The notes below the pieces were generated by a model. It ran no database searches. It was given only the letters and a program-made list of their open reading frames with translations, and was not told the DNA's origin. A DNA stretch of 64,000 nt from Denitrobaculum sp965232285 (lineage in GTDB: Bacteria; Pseudomonadota; Alphaproteobacteria; Kiloniellales; Kiloniellaceae): NCBI GenBank assembly GCA_965232285.1, contig CBDDPL010000004.1, forward strand, positions 5,456,001 through 5,520,000, given 5' to 3'. The translations under genes and the position numbers were made by a program. This document shows positions 17,860 to 26,751 of the stretch, one piece after another (position 1 is the first letter of the stretch; each line of letters starts with the position of its first letter).

Positions 17860-19413
17860 ATGGCACTGATTCGTTCTCTGGCCACAGTGGGTGGCTACAC
17901 AGGCATCAGCCGGGTTCTTGGTTTTGTCCGCGACATCCTCATCGCGGCCGTGCTCGGGACCGGGCCGGTGGCCGATGCCTTCTTCGTGGCCTTCAAGCTG
18001 CCGAACCTCTTCCGCCGCCTCTTCGCGGAGGGCGCCTTCAACGCGGCCTTCGTCCCCCTCTTCGCCAAACGCCTGGAGCAGGAGGGCGAAGCCGCCGCCA
18101 AGGTCTTCGCCGAACAGACCCTGGCGGTCCTGATCAGCGTCGTCGCCTTGGTCTCGCTGCTGGCGATGCTCTTCATGCCCTGGCTGATGTACGGACTGGC
18201 GCCCGGCTTCGAGGAGGATCCGGAGAAGTTCGCCCTGACCGTCGAACTCAGCCGGATCACCTTTCCCTATCTGCTCTTTATGTCGCTGGTGGCTCTGCTG
18301 TCCGGCGTCCTCAATTCGCTCTATCGCTTTGCGGCGGCCGCCGCGGCGCCGGTCCTGCTGAACGTCTGCTTCATCGTCGCCCTGGTGCTGATCCTTCCCT
18401 TCACGGGCATGCCCGGTTACCTGCTGGCCTGGACCGTGGCGATCGCGGGGGTTGGACAGTTCCTGATGCTGATGACGGCGGCCTCCCGCGCCGGTATGAG
18501 CCTTCGTCTGCCCCGCCCGCGCCTGACGGACGGTGTGCGGCGGCTGATCGCGCTGATGCTGCCGGGTATGCTCTCGGCGGGCGCTATACAAATCAACCTG
18601 CTGATCGGCACCATCATCGCCACCCTGCAGGCCGGCGCCGTCTCCTATCTCTACTACGCGGACCGGGTCTATCAATTGCCCCTGGGCTTGATCGGCATTG
18701 CCTTCGGTGTGGTCCTGCTGCCGGACCTGAGCCGTAAACTGCGCGCCGGCGCTGATGCGGCCGCCATGCACAGCCTGAACCGTGGCCTGGAGCTGGCCAT
18801 GCTCCTGACCCTGCCGGCGGCGGTCGCCCTGGCGGTCATCCCCAGACCCATCACCATCGTTCTCTTCGAACGCGGTGCCTTCGACCGGATCGCGACCGAC
18901 GCCACCTCCTATGCTCTGGCTGCCTTCGCCCTCGGGCTGCCCGCTTTCGTGCTGATCAAGATCTTTCAGCCCGCCTTCTACGCCCGGGAAGACACCGTCA
19001 CGCCCCTGAAGATGGCACTGGTTTCGATCGCCCTCAATATCGCGCTCAGCCTGATCCTCTTCTGGCCGCTCGGGCATGTCGGTATCGCCCTGGCGACCTC
19101 CGCCTCGGCCTGGCTCCATGCGGCGCTGCTGGGCGGCCGGCTTCGGTCTTTGGGCTTTCTGACTTTGGACGCGGCGCTGAAGCGTCGCCTGCCCCGGATC
19201 GCCCTGGCCGCCGCGGCCATGGGGCTCGGTCTCTGGTTCGCGGCTTTGGAGCTGGTGGGCTGGTTCGAGGGAGCACAGGAACTGCGGATCGCAACGCTGG
19301 CTCTACTGGTGGCCGGCGGTCTGATCCTCTACGGCGGTCTGGCCCTGATTTCGGGCGCCGCGGACCGGCAAGCGCTGCGTGCTTTGCTCCGGCGCCGGAC
19401 GAATCCTCAATAG
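17860..19413 (+). CDS. murJ: Lipid II flippase MurJ
   Basis: 517 aa polytopic membrane protein with about 14 hydrophobic helices. The N-terminus GGYTGISRVLGFVRDILIAA followed by ADAFFVAFKLPNLFRRLFAE is diagnostic for the MurJ/MviN family of the MOP superfamily; the Arg residues of the central cavity (SR, VRD, RRL) are present. It moves lipid II across the inner membrane for peptidoglycan synthesis. The ATG at 17860 has no good ribosome site, and a large hairpin ends 15 bp before it. trpS follows after 95 bp, a pairing seen in other alphaproteobacteria. Confidence 0.96.
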   Translation: MALIRSLATVGGYTGISRVLGFVRDILIAAVLGTGPVADAFFVAFKLPNLFRRLFAEGAFNAAFVPLFAKRLEQEGEAAAKVFAEQTLAVLISVVALVSLLAMLFMPWLMYGLAPGFEEDPEKFALTVELSRITFPYLLFMSLVALLSGVLNSLYRFAAAAAAPVLLNVCFIVALVLILPFTGMPGYLLAWTVAIAGVGQFLMLMTAASRAGMSLRLPRPRLTDGVRRLIALMLPGMLSAGAIQINLLIGTIIATLQAGAVSYLYYADRVYQLPLGLIGIAFGVVLLPDLSRKLRAGADAAAMHSLNRGLELAMLLTLPAAVALAVIPRPITIVLFERGAFDRIATDATSYALAAFALGLPAFVLIKIFQPAFYAREDTVTPLKMALVSIALNIALSLILFWPLGHVGIALATSASAWLHAALLGGRLRSLGFLTLDAALKRRLPRIALAAAAMGLGLWFAALELVGWFEGAQELRIATLALLVAGGLILYGGLALISGAADRQALRALLRRRTNPQ

Positions 19414-19508
19414 TCTGGGATCTGAAAGCCCCGGGGCTTGACCACGACACCCCGCAGCGGCGATAACCCCGCCGCAGTTAAGCAGTTCTTGTATCTGGAT
19501 CCAATGAC

Positions 19509-20537
19509 ATGAAGCGCATCTTTTCCGGCGTGCAGCCGACCGGCAATCTGCACCTGGGTAACTACCTGGGCGCCATCAAAAACTTCGTCAGCCTGCAGTC
19601 CGACTACGACTGCATCTACTGCGTCGTGGATATGCATGCGATCACGGTCTGGCAGGACCCGCAGGAGCTGGTTGCCAATACGCGCGAGATCGCTGCAGCC
19701 TTTCTTGCTGCCGGCATCGATCCGAAAGAAAACATCATCTTTAACCAGAGCCAGGTTTCGGCCCATGCGGAGCTGGCCTGGATCTTTAACTGCGTCGCGC
19801 GCCTGGGCTGGATGAACCGCATGACCCAGTTCAAGGAAAAGGCGGGCAAGCATCGGGAAAATGCCAGCGTCGGCCTCTATGCCTACCCCACCCTGATGGC
19901 GGCGGACATCCTGGCCTACAAGGCCACCCACGTGCCGGTCGGCGAGGACCAGAAGCAGCACCTGGAACTGACCCGCGACATCGCCATCAAGTTCAACGGC
20001 GATTTCGGCCAGGAGGTCTTTCCGGTGACCGAACCTCTGATCTTCGGCACCGCCACCCGGGTCATGAGCCTGCGTGACGGCAGCAAGAAGATGAGTAAGT
20101 CCGACCCCTCGGACTACAGCCGCATCACCATGACCGACGACGCCGACGCGATCGCCAAGAAGATCCGCAAGGCCACCAGCGATCCGGAACTGATTCCGGG
20201 GCCCGATGTCTTGGATGAAAAGGGGCAATTGGATGAGGAGCTGCGCAAAGCGCGACCGGAGGCCTGCAATCTCCTGACCATCTATGCGGCGCTGGCTGAT
20301 CAGGAATTGGCGCAGGTGCTCGGTGAATTCGAGGGTAAGGGCTTCGCCGACTTCAAATCGGCCCTGACCGAGGTGGCGGTGGCGAAACTCGGCCCGATCG
20401 GCGCTGAGATGAAGCGCCTGACCGAGGCGCCGGATCACGTGGACGCGGTTCTGCGCGACGGTGCTGAGCGCGCCCGCGCGGTCGCCGAGCCGGTTCTGCG
20501 TGAGGTCTACGACGTGGTGGGTTTTCTGCGTCCCTGA
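19509..20537 (+). CDS. trpS: Tryptophanyl-tRNA synthetase
   Basis: 342 aa class Ic aminoacyl-tRNA synthetase of normal length. The HIGH-type motif is PTGNLHLGNYLG (residues 10-21) and the KMSKS loop is GSKKMSKSDPSD with Lys194-Ser198. The GEDQKQHLELTRD segment (about 140) is the typical TrpS substrate-binding helix. It charges tRNA-Trp in the cytoplasm. ATG start at 19509, ten residues before the first catalytic motif as in homologues. Confidence 0.98.
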   Translation: MKRIFSGVQPTGNLHLGNYLGAIKNFVSLQSDYDCIYCVVDMHAITVWQDPQELVANTREIAAAFLAAGIDPKENIIFNQSQVSAHAELAWIFNCVARLGWMNRMTQFKEKAGKHRENASVGLYAYPTLMAADILAYKATHVPVGEDQKQHLELTRDIAIKFNGDFGQEVFPVTEPLIFGTATRVMSLRDGSKKMSKSDPSDYSRITMTDDADAIAKKIRKATSDPELIPGPDVLDEKGQLDEELRKARPEACNLLTIYAALADQELAQVLGEFEGKGFADFKSALTEVAVAKLGPIGAEMKRLTEAPDHVDAVLRDGAERARAVAEPVLREVYDVVGFLRP

Positions 20538-20758
20538 TGCCGGAGCGGGAAATCTTCCCGTGAATTGAGATGTTTCGCGGGTTTATTTTCCGGTTTGGCC
20601 AATAAATCGGGTCTAAAGCCTTGGCGATTCGACCAAAAAGGCAGTAAGTTCGAAGCGAGATGGAGCGGCTCTGCGGGCGCTCTGTTTAAGCTTTTTTCTT
20701 TCAGTTTAAAGCGCCGCTATGCCGCGACCGCTCCGCCCCGTACTCAGTCAGTAACGCG

Positions 20759-21670
20759 ATGCAGGTATATCTTCCCATCGCCGAGCTGTCTGTCGACGCC
20801 CTGCTTCTGCTCGGCCTGGGCGGGATCATCGGATTTCTCTCCGGACTCTTCGGGGTCGGCGGCGGCTTTCTCATGACGCCGATGCTGATCTTCATCGGCG
20901 TCCCGCCGGTCGTCGCCGTCGCGACCCAGGCCAATAACGTCATTGCCTCCTCGGTCTCCGGTGTTTTTGCCCACTGGCGCCGGGGCAACGTCGATTTCAA
21001 GATGGGCTGGGTCCTGCTGGCCGGCGGCTTCGCCGGCTCGACCGTCGGCGTCGGCCTCTTCTCGCTGCTGCGCAGCCTCGGCCAGATCGATCTGGTCATC
21101 AACCTCTGCTACGTCATCTTTCTGGGCACCATCGGCGCGCTGATGATGGTCGAGGGCACCCGCGCCATGATGCGCCGGCGGCGTAAGGCCGGGCCGCGCA
21201 AGCTGCACCAGCATTCCTGGATCCACGGCCTGCCGCTCAAGACCCGCTTCCGTAAGTCCCGGCTTTACATTTCGGCGCTGGTGCCGTTGGGCATCGGCTT
21301 CGGGGTCGGCGTGCTCTCGGCGATCATGGGGGTCGGCGGCGGCTTCATTCTGGTGCCGGCGATGATCTATCTGATCGGCATGCCCACGGCGATGGTGATC
21401 GGGACCTCCCTGTTCCAGATTATCTTCGTGGCCGCGAACGTAACCTTTCTCCAGGCCGCGCAGAACCAGACCGTCGATGTGGTGCTTGCCATGCTGCTGC
21501 TGGTCGGCAGTGTGGTGGGGGCTCAGTTCGGGACCAAGATCGGCAGCCGCCTTCAGGGCGACTGGCTGCGCCTCCTGCTGGGCATTCTGGTCATGGCGGT
21601 CTGTAGCAAGCTCTTCGTCGATCTCTTTACCCCGCCGGTCGATGTCTATTCGCTGGGGGTCGCGTTATGA
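20759..21670 (+). CDS. TauE/SafE family anion permease
   Basis: 303 aa integral membrane protein with about eight helices and two internally similar halves. Each half begins with a glycine-rich segment: IGFLSGLFGVGGGFLMTP (about residues 22-40) and VGVLSAIMGVGGGFILVP (about 182-200), the hallmark of TauE/SafE. Members export sulfite, sulfoacetate or other organic anions; the substrate here is unknown. A basic loop with HQH (about residues 140-160) separates the halves. The next gene (TIGR02186) overlaps by 4 bp, so the two are translationally coupled and probably work together at the membrane. Confidence 0.92.
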   Translation: MQVYLPIAELSVDALLLLGLGGIIGFLSGLFGVGGGFLMTPMLIFIGVPPVVAVATQANNVIASSVSGVFAHWRRGNVDFKMGWVLLAGGFAGSTVGVGLFSLLRSLGQIDLVINLCYVIFLGTIGALMMVEGTRAMMRRRRKAGPRKLHQHSWIHGLPLKTRFRKSRLYISALVPLGIGFGVGVLSAIMGVGGGFILVPAMIYLIGMPTAMVIGTSLFQIIFVAANVTFLQAAQNQTVDVVLAMLLLVGSVVGAQFGTKIGSRLQGDWLRLLLGILVMAVCSKLFVDLFTPPVDVYSLGVAL

Positions 21671-22461
21671 GCCTGCAACGCGCCCTGAAATATCTGAGCG
21701 GGACGGCGGCCGTCCTCGGGGTTCTGCTCCTGATCGCCGCCTTTGCCGCGGGGACCCTGCATCGTGTGACACCTGCGCGGGCCTCGTCTCTGGTCGCGGA
21801 CCTGTCAGACCACCTGATCGCCATCACCACGGGCTTTTCCGGTGCCAGCGTGCTGCTGTTCGGCGCCACCGAAAAGCCCGGTGACATCGTGGTGATCGTG
21901 CGCGGTCCCAGCCAGCCTGTCCTGATGCATCGCAAGAGCCGCGTGGCGGGTATCTGGATCAATACGGCCTCCATGACCATCGAGGATGTGCCGGGCTTCT
22001 ACGCCGTTGCCGCCTCCCGGCCGCTCGAGGACATCACCGCGGAGCCGGTACGCCGTCGCCACCGTATGGGCGTCGAGTATCTGCCGATCGCTCCGCCGCC
22101 GACCAAGGCCTCGCCCAATATCGCCGAGCAGTGGAAAAACGGCCTGATCCGCGCCCAGCAGCGCAACGGCCTCTTCCCGGAAGCGGTTGGCCAGGTCAGT
22201 TTTCTGGGCGGCCGGCTGTTCCGCACCCGGCTGGAACTTCCCGCCAATGTCCCGACCGGCACCTACCTGGTCGAGGTCTTTCATCTGCAGGAGGGGCGCG
22301 TTGTCAGCGCGCAGACCACGCCGCTTTCCGTCAGCAAGATTGGCATCGAAGCGGAAATCTTTGATTTTGCTCACAAGCGTGGTGCCCTCTACGGAGTGAT
22401 TGCGATTATCGTCGCTCTGGTGGCAGGATGGCTGGGTCATGTGGCGTTCCGAAAGGGTTGA
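21667..22461 (+). CDS. TIGR02186-family membrane-anchored protein, partner of TauE/SafE
   Basis: 264 aa. N-terminal hydrophobic helix (about residues 11-30), a large presumably periplasmic beta-rich domain, and a C-terminal helix (YGVIAIIVALVAGWLGHVAF, about 238-257), giving an anchored topology with both ends at the membrane. The LIAITTGFSGASVLLFGAT and GPSQPVLMHRKSRVAGIWIN segments match the TIGR02186 family, known for being encoded beside TauE/SafE permeases; its biochemical role is undescribed. The ATGA overlap with the permease argues for a two-subunit system. The UspA gene follows after 9 bp. Confidence 0.85.
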   Translation: MSLQRALKYLSGTAAVLGVLLLIAAFAAGTLHRVTPARASSLVADLSDHLIAITTGFSGASVLLFGATEKPGDIVVIVRGPSQPVLMHRKSRVAGIWINTASMTIEDVPGFYAVAASRPLEDITAEPVRRRHRMGVEYLPIAPPPTKASPNIAEQWKNGLIRAQQRNGLFPEAVGQVSFLGGRLFRTRLELPANVPTGTYLVEVFHLQEGRVVSAQTTPLSVSKIGIEAEIFDFAHKRGALYGVIAIIVALVAGWLGHVAFRKG

Positions 22462-22470
22462 TGGCAGCCT

Positions 22471-22989
22471 ATGAGCGACGAGGTCAACTCCGAGAGCGGC
22501 GGTCAGTCAGAACCTGCCGTTGCGAGATCGAACCGCATATTCCTGGTTGTGGTCGATGAGACCGAGGAGATGCAGCATGCGCTGCGCTTCGCCTGCCGTC
22601 GGGCCAGGAATACTGGCGGGCGCGTCGCTTTATTGCACGTGATCGAGCCCTCGGACTTTCAACATTGGATGGCTGTTGGCGATCTGATGCGTGAAGAAGC
22701 CCGGGCCGAGGCCGAGCAGCTTCTCCAGAAGCTGGCCACTGGCGTCTTTGAGATGTCCGGCAGCATGCCGGTGCTCTATGTCCGGGAAGGCAACTGCCGG
22801 GATCAGCTCTTCGAACTGCTTGAGGAAGAACCGCAGGTCTCTATCCTGGTTCTGGGTGCCAAGACCGGGTCGGGCGGACCCGGGCCACTGGTGTCGGCGC
22901 TGACCGGTAAATTCCTTGGTAAACTGCGGGTTCCCATTACCCTGGTGCCCGATAACCTCGACGACGAGACCATCGACAGCATCAGTTAG
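22471..22989 (+). CDS. Universal stress protein, UspA family
   Basis: 172 aa. After a 25-residue polar tail the Usp fold starts at NRIFLVVVDETEEMQHALRFA, with VALLHVIEPSD as the second strand and ILVLGAKTGSGGPGPLVSALTGK toward the end. The latter resembles the G-2x-G-9x-G(S/T) ATP-binding signature of Usp proteins (here GAKTGSGGPG...SAL), so nucleotide binding is plausible. It follows the TauE/SafE-TIGR02186 pair by 9 bp and precedes the Nfu gene by 148 bp. Confidence 0.88.
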   Translation: MSDEVNSESGGQSEPAVARSNRIFLVVVDETEEMQHALRFACRRARNTGGRVALLHVIEPSDFQHWMAVGDLMREEARAEAEQLLQKLATGVFEMSGSMPVLYVREGNCRDQLFELLEEEPQVSILVLGAKTGSGGPGPLVSALTGKFLGKLRVPITLVPDNLDDETIDSIS

Positions 22990-23137
22990 AGAGCAGCGGG
23001 TCCGCTGAAGGCCGGCAGGCCGCGCCGCATGTCGATGAATCGGTTCGCAGCTTGAACTTTCCGGCCGGATCGCCCACATTCAGGCTGTTATCCGTTGCGG
23101 CGCCGGCCGTGACGCCGTCTCGCTTGGAGCAAAGACC

Positions 23138-23695
23138 GTGTTTATCCAGACCGAACAGACGCCGAACCCCGCAACCCTGAAGTTCCTGCCAGGACGGCCC
23201 GTGGTCGAGAACGGTACGGCAAACTTCCCCGAAGCCTCTTCGTCATCGCGCTCGCCGCTGGCCCAACGGCTGTTCGACGTGGTGGGTGTCAGCGGCGTGT
23301 TCCTCGGCAGCGACTTCATCACCATCACCAAGGAGGAAGACCGCGAGTGGTATCTGCTCAAGCCGGCGATTCTCGGGGTGATCATGGAGCATTTCACGGC
23401 CGGCCGGCCGGTTCTGCTGCCTGACGACGTGCCTGACGCCGCTTCCGGCGATGAAGAAGAGTCGGACGAGGTCGTGGCGCAGATCAAGGAGCTGCTGGAC
23501 ACCCGGGTCCGGCCTGCGGTTGCCCAGGACGGCGGTGATATCGTGTTCCATGGCTTCGACGGCGGTGTGGTCTACCTGCATATGCAGGGGGCCTGTGCCG
23601 GCTGTCCCAGCTCGACGGCGACCCTGAAGATGGGGATCGAGAACATGCTCCGGCACTACATCCCCGAAGTTCAGGAAGTCCGGGCGATCGCCTGA
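23138..23695 (+). CDS. NifU-family Fe-S cluster carrier (Nfu type)
   Basis: 185 aa with two domains. An N-terminal Nfu_N domain (MFIQTEQTPNPATLKFLPG, residues 1-19 onward) and a C-terminal NifU-like domain with the cluster-binding Cys153-x2-Cys156 in GACAGCPSSTATLKMGIE. It carries and delivers [4Fe-4S] clusters to target proteins in the cytoplasm, as mitochondrial NFU1 and bacterial Nfu do. Possible clients in this window include MiaB and the two-cluster protein at 56713; that link is inference. The frame opens with GTG at 23138; no better start exists, because the conserved fold begins at residue 1. Confidence 0.93.
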   Translation: MFIQTEQTPNPATLKFLPGRPVVENGTANFPEASSSSRSPLAQRLFDVVGVSGVFLGSDFITITKEEDREWYLLKPAILGVIMEHFTAGRPVLLPDDVPDAASGDEEESDEVVAQIKELLDTRVRPAVAQDGGDIVFHGFDGGVVYLHMQGACAGCPSSTATLKMGIENMLRHYIPEVQEVRAIA

Positions 23696-23750
23696 CAGGC
23701 GATTGGCCTGATCTGGTCTCTGTTGATTTGACGGCTGCCAGGAGCTTGGC

Positions 23751-24776
23751 ATGACCGTGCGAACCTGCGCAGCGCGACTGTTCGAGGCGTCCGAGGGGCG
23801 CCGGAAGGCGCTCGGCGCCTTTTGCCTTCTTGCGATCGCGGCTGTCGGTCTTCCTGTCGGCCTTGAGTTGTCAGGTCTGTCCTTTCAGCCCGACGAGCGG
23901 GGACAAGGAAGCTTATCCCGGCCCTTGGAGGCCGGTACCAGGCCCCTGGTCGTGCGTCCTATCACCGCCGGCCATCTCGAGGTCTTTCTCAAACAGGCGG
24001 ACTTCAATCTGCAGGCGGTCAAAGAGAATGCCGCCCCTGTCCCCAGGATTTATGTGCGGCATCTGCCAAAGGATCTGGTGGCGGTCGAGGAAACCGATCG
24101 GCGCAAGACGCTCTTTTTTGGTGCTCTCCTGCCTCTGGTCCTCATGGCCAACGAGGAACTGCGGGCTGAGCGCGCGCAGGTGGAGGCGCTGCGCGACCAG
24201 TACCAGGAGGCCGATCGGCTGGAAAGGGCGGCAGGCCTGGACCGCCGCTGGCTCGAGGCGGCCTTCGCCCGCTACGGTGCCGCGTTCGGTGACTGGGACG
24301 AACTGCTCCTGCGGCTCGACGAGATTCCGGTCAGCCTGATACTGGCTCAGGCCATCCAGGAGAGCGGCTGGGGCACCTCGCGTTTTGCACGGGAAGGCAA
24401 TGCCCTCTTCGGGCAGCGGACCTGGGATCCGGCAGAGGAGGGCATCGTGCCCGACCTGCGCGGCGCCGGAGAGAGCTATCGCGTGAAGAGTTTTCCGGAC
24501 CTTATGGCCGCCGTCCGCGCCTACCTGCTGAACCTCAATACGCACAAGGCCTACGGCGAACTGCGCAGCCTCAGGGCCAAACTGCGCCGCACCAAGGCCG
24601 CGGGTGATCCGGGTGGTGCGCTGGCGGCAAGCCTGATCCGTTATTCCGAGGAAAGCGGCGGCTACGTCAAGGCCTTGAAGGCCCTGATCCGTGACAACGA
24701 CCTCACGTCACTCAATCCGGCCAAACTTGGCGCGCCGCCAGATCCAATGATGGCGCGCAACGCGGCGGACTCCTGA
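23751..24776 (+). CDS. Bax-like glucosaminidase-domain protein
   Basis: 341 aa, ATG with AGGAG upstream. An N-terminal hydrophobic helix (about residues 22-43) serves as signal or anchor. A linker of about 90 residues follows, then a glucosaminidase/lysozyme-like domain (about 170-290): ILAQAIQESGWGTSRFAREGNALFGQRTW, here read in overlapping short segments, contains the catalytic Glu in QESGWG and the family N-LFG motif. The FPDLMAAVRAYLLNLNTHKAY segment completes the Bax-type fold. It likely cleaves peptidoglycan in the periplasm. It is convergent with the deacetylase gene, 8 bp apart. Confidence 0.86.
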   Translation: MTVRTCAARLFEASEGRRKALGAFCLLAIAAVGLPVGLELSGLSFQPDERGQGSLSRPLEAGTRPLVVRPITAGHLEVFLKQADFNLQAVKENAAPVPRIYVRHLPKDLVAVEETDRRKTLFFGALLPLVLMANEELRAERAQVEALRDQYQEADRLERAAGLDRRWLEAAFARYGAAFGDWDELLLRLDEIPVSLILAQAIQESGWGTSRFAREGNALFGQRTWDPAEEGIVPDLRGAGESYRVKSFPDLMAAVRAYLLNLNTHKAYGELRSLRAKLRRTKAAGDPGGALAASLIRYSEESGGYVKALKALIRDNDLTSLNPAKLGAPPDPMMARNAADS

Positions 24777-24784
24777 AACCTGGG

Positions 24785-25897
24785 TCAGGATCGCGGGATA
24801 TAGAACTGCTTGCCGAGCCAGCGCCAGCGGCGGTCCGGTCCGGGCAGCGTGCAGTTGATGCGCCGCCGGCCTGGTTTGAGCGGGCCGGCGATGCGGACCT
24901 CGACCCGATCAAGCCCAAGCTGTTCGACCATGACATCATGATTCCCGGTGTAGCACTGCAGGCCCTGCAACGAGGAGACCTCAGAGGTGACCGTGAAACC
25001 ATAGGCCGGCGGATTGCTCTCGGGCGAGAGCAGCAGATCCCCCGGCGTCACGTCGGTGACCGGCAGTGGCAGGGAGTTCACGGTCAGCCGGAAACGATCC
25101 AGCCCGCCGTAGACTTCGCTCAAGGGAAAGCGCGGCAGGGTAAAGAGATCCTCGGTGCGGCCGATGGCGCCGGACTGCTGTCCGACCGCTGCCTCAAAAC
25201 CGGCCTCTCGGGCGACCTCCACCAGTTCGCTGCTGTATTCGCCGTAGGGATAGGCGAACAGCGTCGCCGCAAAGCCCAGTTCGGCGCGCAGGCGCTCGGC
25301 CGATTTCTCGATCTTCGCCCGATTGATGGCGGGCTCGGCCTCGATCATATGGCCGTGTTTGCTCCCGTGCAGACCGATGGTCACCCTGGGATCCGCCGCG
25401 AGCTGGCGAAGCTGGTCCCAGGTCATGAAGTCGGGATATCTACGGTCGACGACATCGGTGGAGACAAAGAGGGTAAAGGGCAGGTTCGCCGCCTTCAGGC
25501 GCGGCCAGGCTTCGTGAAAGACCGAGAGATAGGCGTCGTCAATGGTCAGGACCACGCTGCGGTCCGGCAGGCTCCGCTTTTCCCGCAGGGCGGCGACGAC
25601 CTCAGACAGCGGCAACACGTTGTAGGTGCCGGAGGTCAGTTCGGCGAGGTGCGCATCGAACTGTTCCAGCGTGATGTTGGTGGCGGGAAAACCGCTTTCG
25701 CCGAAACGCTGATACATCACCGCCACGGCGCCATTGTCTGCCGGGGGTGATCCGACAGGGTCGTTTGCGGAGGGTTTGGCCGCCTGCGCTGCGCCATGGG
25801 GAGAAAAAGCGGCAAATCCAGCGGTCAGAGCGACTGCGACCGCCAGGCCGCGACAGAAGGAAGCCATCGGAAGTAGGTTTTGAACAAGGGATGTCAC
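24785..25897 (-). CDS. Polysaccharide deacetylase family protein
   Basis: 370 aa. Signal peptide at about residues 11-40 (cleavage near AQA-AKP). The NodB/CE4 domain shows VVLTIDDAYLSVF (the TxDD metal motif, about residue 115), LFVSTDVVD, IGLHGSKHGHM (the H-x3-H metal pair) and FAYPYGEYS. The C-terminal about 100 residues are a beta-rich extension (VSSLQGLQCYTGNHDVMVEQ). It should remove acetyl groups from a polysaccharide in the periplasm; the substrate is unknown. The GTG at 25897 has AGGATGAG upstream; an ATG ten codons in (25867) is the alternative. Confidence 0.88.
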   Translation of the reverse strand: MTSLVQNLLPMASFCRGLAVAVALTAGFAAFSPHGAAQAAKPSANDPVGSPPADNGAVAVMYQRFGESGFPATNITLEQFDAHLAELTSGTYNVLPLSEVVAALREKRSLPDRSVVLTIDDAYLSVFHEAWPRLKAANLPFTLFVSTDVVDRRYPDFMTWDQLRQLAADPRVTIGLHGSKHGHMIEAEPAINRAKIEKSAERLRAELGFAATLFAYPYGEYSSELVEVAREAGFEAAVGQQSGAIGRTEDLFTLPRFPLSEVYGGLDRFRLTVNSLPLPVTDVTPGDLLLSPESNPPAYGFTVTSEVSSLQGLQCYTGNHDVMVEQLGLDRVEVRIAGPLKPGRRRINCTLPGPDRRWRWLGKQFYIPRS

Positions 25898-25981
25898 GCC
25901 AGCTCATCCTTTTGATAGGAAAGAATTTCTTTCCATTTCACCGGGTAGTCTGAGGCAAATGGATTCAATTCGACACAACTT

Positions 25982-26002
25982 GATAACACAGCAATTGTTA
26001 TC
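25982..26002. promoter_or_regulatory. Inverted repeat in the divergent promoter region (possible operator)
   Basis: GATAACA (25982-25988) and TGTTATC (25996-26002) form perfect 7-bp arms around a 7-base centre, midway between the divergent deacetylase and nitroreductase genes. Size and symmetry fit a dimeric repressor site, but no regulator gene is adjacent. Confidence 0.4.
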
Positions 26003-26122
26003 GCATTCTGAAGCTGGTTCTTCCGGCGGGTTTCTCCCCCGCACGGAGCGGTCTATGCTTCAGCCACCCCGGAGGGCTCAAGGCCTGGATGGGGCGGGGG
26101 TCGAGCAGGAAGGGAACGAAGC

Positions 26123-26713
26123 TTGAGCAATATCCTAAGCGACACCGATCTTGGCATCTTGTTCCGGGATGCCAGAACTCATTCGGCCTGGCAGGACAAG
26201 GAGGTCAGCCCGATCCTGCTTGAGGCTGTCTACGATCTGGCGAAGATGGGGCCGACCTCCGTCAACTGCAGCCCCATGCGGATCCTCTTCCTGACCGGTC
26301 AGGAGGCGAAGGAACGTCTGAAGCCCGCGCTTTCGGCCGGGAATCTCGAGAAAACCATGGCGGCTCCCGTGACGGCGATCATCGGCCAGGACACGCGCTT
26401 CTTCGAGCATCTGCCTAAGCTCTTTCCCCACACGGACGCGCGTCCGATGTTCGAAGGCAAGCCCGAACACAGTGCGACGACGGCGTTCCGTAACGGCACG
26501 CTGCAGGGCGCCTATTTCATGATCGCCGCTCGGGCCGTGGGCCTGGATTGCGGACCCATGTCCGGCTTCGACAATGCGGCGGTCGATGCGGCCTTCTTTC
26601 CTGACGGACGCGTAAAATCCAACTTTCTCTGCAATCTCGGCTATGGCGATGCCTCCAAGCTGCGCCCGCGCGCGCCCAGACTGGATTTTGACGAAGCCTG
26701 CCAGATTCTCTGA
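26123..26713 (+). CDS. Malonic semialdehyde reductase RutE-like nitroreductase
   Basis: 196 aa, the usual length. This is the FMN-dependent nitroreductase fold: ARTHSAWQDKEVSPILLEAVYDLAKMGPTSVNCSPMR (read in parts) supplies the phosphate-binding region, and GLDCGPMSGFDNAAVDAAFF and NFLCNLGYGD match the RutE/HadB subfamily. RutE reduces malonic semialdehyde to 3-hydroxypropionate in uracil breakdown. No rut genes are nearby, so the physiological substrate is uncertain. The start is TTG at 26123 with GGAAGGGAA upstream; no in-frame ATG lies close. Confidence 0.86.
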   Translation: MSNILSDTDLGILFRDARTHSAWQDKEVSPILLEAVYDLAKMGPTSVNCSPMRILFLTGQEAKERLKPALSAGNLEKTMAAPVTAIIGQDTRFFEHLPKLFPHTDARPMFEGKPEHSATTAFRNGTLQGAYFMIAARAVGLDCGPMSGFDNAAVDAAFFPDGRVKSNFLCNLGYGDASKLRPRAPRLDFDEACQIL

Positions 26714-26737
26714 CGGATAAGCTTCTCTGACGGATAA
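26706..26737 (+). repeat. 15-bp direct repeat across the RutE-like stop codon
   Basis: TTCTCTGACGGATAA occurs at 26706-26720 and again at 26723-26737, a perfect tandem copy with a 17-bp period. The first copy contains the stop codon of the nitroreductase gene. It reads as a recent slippage duplication. Confidence 0.85.
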
Positions 26738-26751
26738 CTTGGCACCACAAA

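Noticed and set aside
19429..19442. AAGCCCCGGGGCTT palindrome between murJ and trpS
   Set aside because: Perfect, but it has no loop or T-run and no regulator context; short G+C palindromes are expected in such sequence.
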